A program made the position numbers and the translations under genes. From NCBI GenBank assembly GCA_941918925.1, contig OW799233.1, positions 84,078,055 through 84,142,054 of the forward strand: DNA of 64,000 nucleotides, in the 5' to 3' direction. The notes beneath the pieces were generated by a model. The model did not search any database and was not told where the DNA came from. It saw nothing but the letters and a program-made list of their open reading frames with translations. This stretch comes from Phyto melanocephala. Lineage: Eukaryota; Arthropoda; Insecta; Diptera; Rhinophoridae. Below are positions 58,261-64,000 of the stretch, piece by piece. The first letter of the stretch is position 1. Every line of letters begins with the position of its first letter.

Positions 58261-58945
58261 AACAAGTAACAGTGCTATATTCGGCCGTGCCGAATCTTAT
58301 ATACCCTTCACAACGTGAAGTCATGCAATAACAATTGTTTGTATAACCATTCATCTCATATAAAATACGTACATATGTATATACTGGTTAGACTAAATGT
58401 GGCATCGAATCCCAGCTGAGCCAAAAAAATTTTATCTTATTTTATTTAAGATATTATTTATATTTTATTATTTTTTTTATATATTTTTTTTAAATTTTTT
58501 TTTAATTTTTTTTTGTAATTTTTTTTATTATTTTTTTTTTGTAATTTATTTTTTTTTGGCATGTTTTTTGCATGTATGTATGTATGTATGTATGTATGTT
58601 GTTGTTGTAATTGTGTAAAAAACGAGGTGGTCGTGGTTTTTTGCTCATATCTCAGAAAGTTATGGGGCAATTGTGCTGAATTTCAATAGCGATTCATTCC
58701 TGGATATTTCCAAGAGATTGATATCATATACAGATCTGAGGAACATATAGTTGCTTCTAAAAGTTGATTTCAACCAACACACGGACAGACGGGCAGACGG
58801 ACAGACGGTCAGGGCTTAATCGACTCCTCTATTCATAAGCTTTCAGAAAATATATACTTTATGGGGTCGGAAATGAAAATTGTAGAAATTACAAACGGAA
58901 TGACAAAGCTATATATACCCTTGTGCACCACAGGTGAAGGATATA
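58261..58945 (+). mobile_element. DINE-1/INE-1-like element, copy 8, core in orientation 2, nested in a MITE
   Basis: Starts AACAAGTAACAGTGCTATAT with the perfect hairpin. ATGTGGCATCGAATCCCAGC lies at about 58399, ahead of the T-rich core, then (TATG)n at 58573-58600 and gttgttgttg. The alpha-subfamily body includes CTTTATGGGGTCGGAAATGA, and the closing hairpin is slightly mutated to GGTGAAGGATATA. Aligning the host MITE with its uninterrupted relative at 43850-43880 defines both ends to within a few A residues, and no target duplication is seen. Confidence 0.85.
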
Positions 58946-59039
58946 ATAACTATTACTTGTTTTCGACAGCCAAATATTGTTATAGAAACTATAATATGAC
59001 CTTCGTGATCATGTCGTAACCATGGTTTTTCTTTGCATG
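58946..59039. mobile_element. TA-MITE family E, right part
   Basis: Resumes with TAACTATTACTTG, aligning with the paralogue at 43858 onward, and ends, reversed, CATGCAAAGAAAAACCATGG before TA (59040-59041). Terminal repeats CAYGCAAAGAAAAA agree with the left end. Confidence 0.8.
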
Positions 59040-62000
59040 TATGATGAACTTATTGGTCTCTAAATCAAATGATACATTAGCACGTTCGCAATTCATTAAA
59101 CCTTTGAATATCAACAGAAACCCAAATACAAAATAGCTCTGGCAATAAGGAAAAACTGCTTATGTCTGTTTTAATAGTTCCTCAGGAAAGAACTTTTTAA
59201 TTTTCAAATTGATTTTTAAGAAATATATTCCCTTTAAAATAAAGACTGTTATATGAATTCTAAGCTATACAATTTTCAATATTAATTTTATGTTAAAATA
59301 AGTTATTGTTCCACATGATATCATTCTTCAAAAAATATGGGCAATACATTTCTATGCTATAACTTTTTGTAAAGTTGTCCAAAATATAAGCTAAAGGTTT
59401 AATTTCTTTACAGGCTTGAGTTAATTTTTAAACAGTCTTATTTTACAACGAATTTTTGAATTGCGATAATAAAAGAATAATCTGGAAAAGTATGTTTTGC
59501 CGACACTAGCCGATTGGAATGCATTTTCGAAAACAGCTATTTAACTCCCAGGGTTTTAAGTTAATTGAATTCGGTAATTAATTTGTTTACTTTCACCATA
59601 TTATTTTACTACAACAAGTTAAATGGAGATTTTACCAACAGCAAGCCTTTGTCCAAAAAATTAAAAGATTGGCTTGAGGATTGTCTTGAATTCCGGGATT
59701 GCAATGATGTTATTATCTAAATTTAAGCTTATGTCGACTTAAGAAATTTTTCATTTTCGGTACAGATATATTATATTACATATATACATATATAGCACAC
59801 AAACAAGTTCAGTAGATATAAGCAAAAACTACTTAAACTTTTGCATAATTAAAATTAAATTCATTCCAACAGTCACACATTATGTGACACTAGTTTCAGT
59901 AACATCGCGTAATGCAAACGTGTTTAGGTTAATTAGATATCTCATGTTTCCAAATAGACTTTTAACCCTCTTGAATTTTTTCAATGTCACTCGTTATGAT
60001 ATTGGCATCAAAATTATAGCTCCTGTCACTAAAGTGACTTCCGAAGGTAATATAAATCTAAGAGTTCGTTTTATAAAAATTTCTCTTACCGCTGAAAGCA
60101 AAGTTTTTATTAATTCTTATTTCTAAATTAATCATAACACTAAAGTTGTTCTTGTTGCAAAAGTCATTTCTGTCACTAAAAATCTTTGCCTTAAAAATGC
60201 TCTCATATCAATAGTGACTTTTTTCAAAAAAGAAAATTCTTCACAATAATTTTTTTCATGACTTTTCTTAGAAAATTTACTTTTGTTAATACTACTATAA
60301 TTAACACTTATTAATTATAATACGACTAATACGACTTTGGATTTCACTGAGTTTTCAGCACAACAACATTGTTGCTTTCTTTCACAGTTTTTGTAAGAAT
60401 CAATAAATGCGCATTTTAAATGTCAAAAACATTAACGTTTTATTAAGATAGTAAAATGACAGCAAATGTTTTTGTTGTTTTAATTTTTTTTAATTCTGTT
60501 CAAGATTGAGTTATAAAATTACTTTTATTTTTAAAATGTGACATTTGGCTAAAATTTTATGATAATTTCTTCGTTGTTGTTATTGTCAATCAACACTGTT
60601 GTTGTAAGTGCTTTTAATTCTTTCGACAACATTCATTATTAACACTTTTAATTTAATTACATTTAATTATCAAGACTTTTTGTTCTGTTCTCTGTTCTCA
60701 GAGGTTCGTTCGTTTGACCAGAGGTTTAGCTGAAACCAAAAATGTGTTGCAGGTATTTTAGCGCGAAAAAAATTACTTAATTAAATATTCTGTTATTATC
60801 ACTTTTTTTTCGAGATCACAGCAATAAAAATAAAAACACTTGAAAGTTCTCACCATAATGGCGAGTAAAGTTGTTGGGCAGACGTAAAAGATGAAGAAAG
60901 AAACTAAATGCAGCAAAGCTAAACAAGTTTGGCAGCATGATGTTGAAGAAAAAGATGTATAGCAAACAGTTTGTAAAAGAATGAAGTTGAGTTAAAAAGT
61001 ATTTTACTATTTTAAATTGCTCTTTGTCATGTTGATTATGGTTGTATTTGGAAACTTAGTTGAAAAAAGGCGTTATTATTAAACTGTTTTCAAAGATATA
61101 TCAGACAATTTTATTTTAGATTATGGTGCTACATACTTAATTCCGAAAGGCTATAATTTTTCTGACTTGTTTAAAAACGATTTACATATGTTTCTCATTA
61201 TGACTATTTTGAAGAATTTACCGTCTTAGAGAACTGTATCTCTTGTTTGTCTCCAAACTTTTGAAATATATAAAGTCTTCTTGGCTTACAGTCTAAAAAG
61301 CTACAATAGCAACAACAACTAATCAATTTCATATCAATTTGTAAATTTAAGCAATAATTGTGTTAATTAGCTAAGCGTTCCTTTAATATGTTCTCCTGAT
61401 ATACCTCGTCAATATGGTATACTGCGACATGTGCACAATTCATTATTGCACGTTGCTAGCTGTTTGCTGCGTAATGAATTTTTTCTTCATTGATTTGAGT
61501 TTTAAAACTCAAGTAAAATAAAAAAGTATGTTGATGGTGACAATGAGTTGATTCGAAACGAATAAATATCAAAATGATTGAATTCTTTTTTAAATCAATG
61601 AACACAAGTGAACGTAAGGCGAGGAAATAAATAAATTCATGAGCGAATGACTTAATGAATTTTTCATCATTTCAATTTACACCTTAAAATATCTTAAATT
61701 TTTTTCCTGTTACTAATGTTTTAAACATTTAAGTGGTTGTGGTTAAGGATACTTTTAAAACAAAAGCATGGTGCTTTTTAACAAGAGGTGGTTTTAATTA
61801 CTGAACATGCATTCATAAATTTGAACTATTAAATGTTTGCAGTAAATACCATCAGCAATTAAAAAAATGCTACGTAGTTGTTGTGGATTGTTGTTTTTAT
61901 GAGTACGTATGTATTCGTATTTTTTCTCTCACTTAATATTTGGTAACACCTTTTATGGTTAATTTGAAGTTTAAAGCCGACAAAAAACAAAATATTTCAT

Positions 62001-62460
62001 TCTTATTTTCATTTACGTTTGCTTTAGTCATTTTTATTACGACACATATCAAACTCCTTCTCTTTTTTTACACGAAAAATGTTTGCTTAATTGCAATTGA
62101 ATTATTTTGTTGTTAGTAGTTAACGAATAGAAAAATATTACATGTATTAACTTCTTGTACATGACCATCTAGTTGGCATTTAATCTAACTAAATATACCC
62201 ATTATGTGGTCAACTATTTTTATTTTCAAAATTAATTAACTGCAGTTGATTTAGTGTCTTTGCTGGGTTGGGTCTCTAGTGCCATGTTGACATTCCAACC
62301 ATTAAATTTAGAGTATTTCCCCATTCGGTTTAGTTTGTTTTAAGGGGTGTTACTTTTTCCATTGATTGTTATACATTTTTTCCACAAGATTTCATTTACT
62401 ATTTATGATGGAATTTTAATTATTTATTATTGTAAATGACATTTAATTAAATAATACTTT

Positions 62461-62490
62461 ATTGTTTCCTTTTTTCGTTTCAGGTAAATA
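62461..62490 (+). promoter_or_regulatory. Candidate recursive (zero-nucleotide exon) splice site
   Basis: A pyrimidine tract (ATTGTTTCCTTTTTTCGTTT) runs into CAG at 62481-62483 and directly into the donor GTAAAT. Known fly recursive splice sites in long introns have exactly this fused (Y)n-CAG|GTAAGT form. If genuine, a plus-strand intron spans this point. The donor differs from consensus at one position. Confidence 0.4.
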
Positions 62491-63292
62491 TTCGATAATA
62501 TTGTGTGACCAGTAAGTGTGTTGTTCTGATTTTATTTGCTATTTTTTTTTTTTTTTTGTAAGGGTGACTAAATTTCTAACAAAGTGCTTGTTTTTGACTA
62601 GCACTTGCTTTAGGGAAATTATTTATGCATTGAAGGAAGTAGGTCATGCAAAAGTTGGTTATAAAAAAACAATAGCATATTATATGGTCCTTCGAATTTA
62701 AAGCACGCACTAAAATTAGGTGTCACGAACCTTAAGCCAAGTCTGAAATAGTGAAACGCATTTAAAAGAACAAGGGCTTACCTCACAAGTTTGCTTCTCT
62801 TCAGTAATAATTTGTTTAATGAAGTTTAATGTTTTAAGCATGGTGTAAGTAAAATGTAAGTTTATCGCAAATTATTTTAAATATGAAAACAGATTTAAGA
62901 ATGATAAGCAACTAAAGAGCTTTTTAATATCACCAAAACAGGGACAAACGTCCTAATTCTATAATAAAATATGTATACTTTAATTACAAAAATAATTTTT
63001 TAATTTGAATCTTTAAAGCATTTTATTGAATATATGAATTTTAATTTACGAAAAGATATTAAATTTAATCAATTAAAACAACATTTTCGACAAAAAGAAC
63101 AGTGTGCTGTCGTATCGTTTTATTACCTCGTCTCTAGTCGGTAACGTGATATTTTAACAAATATATTGTTGTATTCAGACGCAGTAAATTCTGTAAAAAA
63201 AAAAATATTATAAAAAATATTGTGCTGTATTTCTTTTATTTTGTTTTCCTTGTATCTCTCTCTCCCTATTAACTATATAGTGGTACATACAA

Positions 63293-63394
63293 ATGATGTA
63301 TATCTTCTTCTTTTGTGGTAAACTTATGCATCGGCGTAAGAAGGCTTGTGATGAAATGCCATGGTCAAACATGGATCCAGGGAAAGGAAAATAG
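63293..63394 (+). CDS. 33-codon open frame, unknown
   Basis: Reads MMYIFFFCGKLMHRRKKACD and then EMPWSNMDPGKGK before a stop. The second half uses mixed codons and stands out from the AT-rich surroundings (63325-63390). It is not recognised and there is no supporting context; it could be an exon fragment or a transposon scrap. Confidence 0.12.
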   Translation: MMYIFFFCGKLMHRRKKACDEMPWSNMDPGKGK

Positions 63395-64000
63395 GATATT
63401 TATTAACAACCGATTCCGCAAAAAATATATATTTTTTTTTATAAGCAATGTTTTGCAGCCATAAAACAAATGCAGTTAATATGTCGTGCGTATGTCGTGC
63501 TTTTATTTTCGTGACTCGTTACAAAATATATAATTTTTTATACACTGTCATACAGTAGTACTTTTCAGTATGATTTACATTAACTGGATGTGTAATCATA
63601 TATTTCTTTAGAATAACCTTTGCTTGTATAGGATTTTCTTTAAATATGTTTTAAAACGCTGTATTGAATTCATGAAATTTTTGAGTAATAGAAAAATACA
63701 AAACTAATAAAATTAACGATTGACATTTTGATGTCAGACATTCCGTTTAAGGGATTAGTTAATTTACTTTTCTTCCGAACTGTAAATTCTAAATACTTTG
63801 TTTTTCTGTATTTATTTGACTTTTATTCTTTGACGTTTAATATAGAAATAAACAAACAACAATTTTTTTTTTCAAAAAACAATCCAATGACTTACGTCCG
63901 TGAGTTTCAATAATCGGGAAAACTTATTAGAGTTGCATTTCCATGTTTGATTTGAGTAAAAAAATACTTTGATTGCAAAGTTTCATGGGAAATAAAGCAA

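Larger units (their letters stand above)
59042..64000. other. Long non-coding stretch, no gene recognised
   Basis: AT-rich. Notable only for repeated GTCAC/GTGAC motifs at 59870-60240, a less AT-biased block at 60690-60960, the splice-like site at 62461-62490 and a short unusual frame at 63293-63394. The 80-codon frame 59884-60126 has no recognised domain. Confidence 0.35.

Noticed and set aside
58458..58670. Lysine/asparagine-rich minus frame and its phenylalanine-rich plus counterpart
   Set aside because: Both are translations of the T-rich core of DINE copy 8.

Overview
The window is AT-rich (roughly 70-75% A+T by eye) eukaryotic DNA with no convincing protein-coding gene: no open frame exceeds 124 codons, and the more coding-like ones have short, biased or simple-repeat translations. 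It looks like intergenic or very long intronic DNA from a higher fly (Diptera, Schizophora; a calyptrate such as a blow fly or house-fly relative is my best guess). The reason is the repeat content: DINE-1/INE-1-like elements carrying the fly-typical block with CCGACCCCATAAAGTATAT and runs of (CCGTCTGT)n, many TATG/CATA microsatellites, and CAA/CAG (CTG/TTG) tracts typical of fly introns. The species is inference.

Layout. The left edge holds a piece of a Tc1/mariner-superfamily transposase (1-264, minus) and a degenerate ~130-bp repeat cluster. Eight well-preserved DINE-1-like copies lie at 1111, 7166, 13894, 20033, 32480, 33822, 38483 and 58261. There are older or partial ones at 10505, 23008, 36600 and 41273. 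Canonical Helitrons (5'-TC, CTAG-3', inserted between A and T) lie at 9759-10422 (minus), 20289-21159 and 49108-49986 (plus). Helitron tails or remnants are at 3840-4253, 37015-37046 and 55472-55510. Cut-and-paste elements with clear ends are two hAT elements with transposase relics and 8-bp target duplications (8379-9363, 29239-30085), a hAT-type MITE (35226-35553), a piggyBac relic with TTAA duplications (54129-55382), a TA-flanked MITE family (57670-59039; relative at 43395-43935), a palindromic MITE with a 9-bp duplication (48240-48381), and MITEs at 13501 and 45193. Two more Tc1/mariner relics are at 27101-27214 (minus) and 40369-40720 (plus). A 369-bp (TTAC)n satellite sits at 22639-23007.

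The elements interrupt one another, giving a relative history: a Helitron inside a DINE copy, a DINE copy inside a TA-MITE, and small palindromic elements inside both hAT elements.

Host signals are weak. There is a good candidate recursive (zero-nucleotide) splice site at 62461-62490 and a weaker one at 11603-11630, both on the plus strand. Together with the absence of genes they suggest, without proving, that part of the window is a giant plus-strand intron. A few GC-richer islets (12052-12171, 31440-31640, 53150-53400) could be exons or conserved elements.

The most unusual structural observation is that the core of the DINE-1-like element (A-rich tract plus a conserved 24-bp box beginning GGCTCAGCTGGG) lies in opposite orientation in different copies, while both element ends keep their orientation. 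It behaves like an inverted cassette between inverted CATA/TATG microsatellites.
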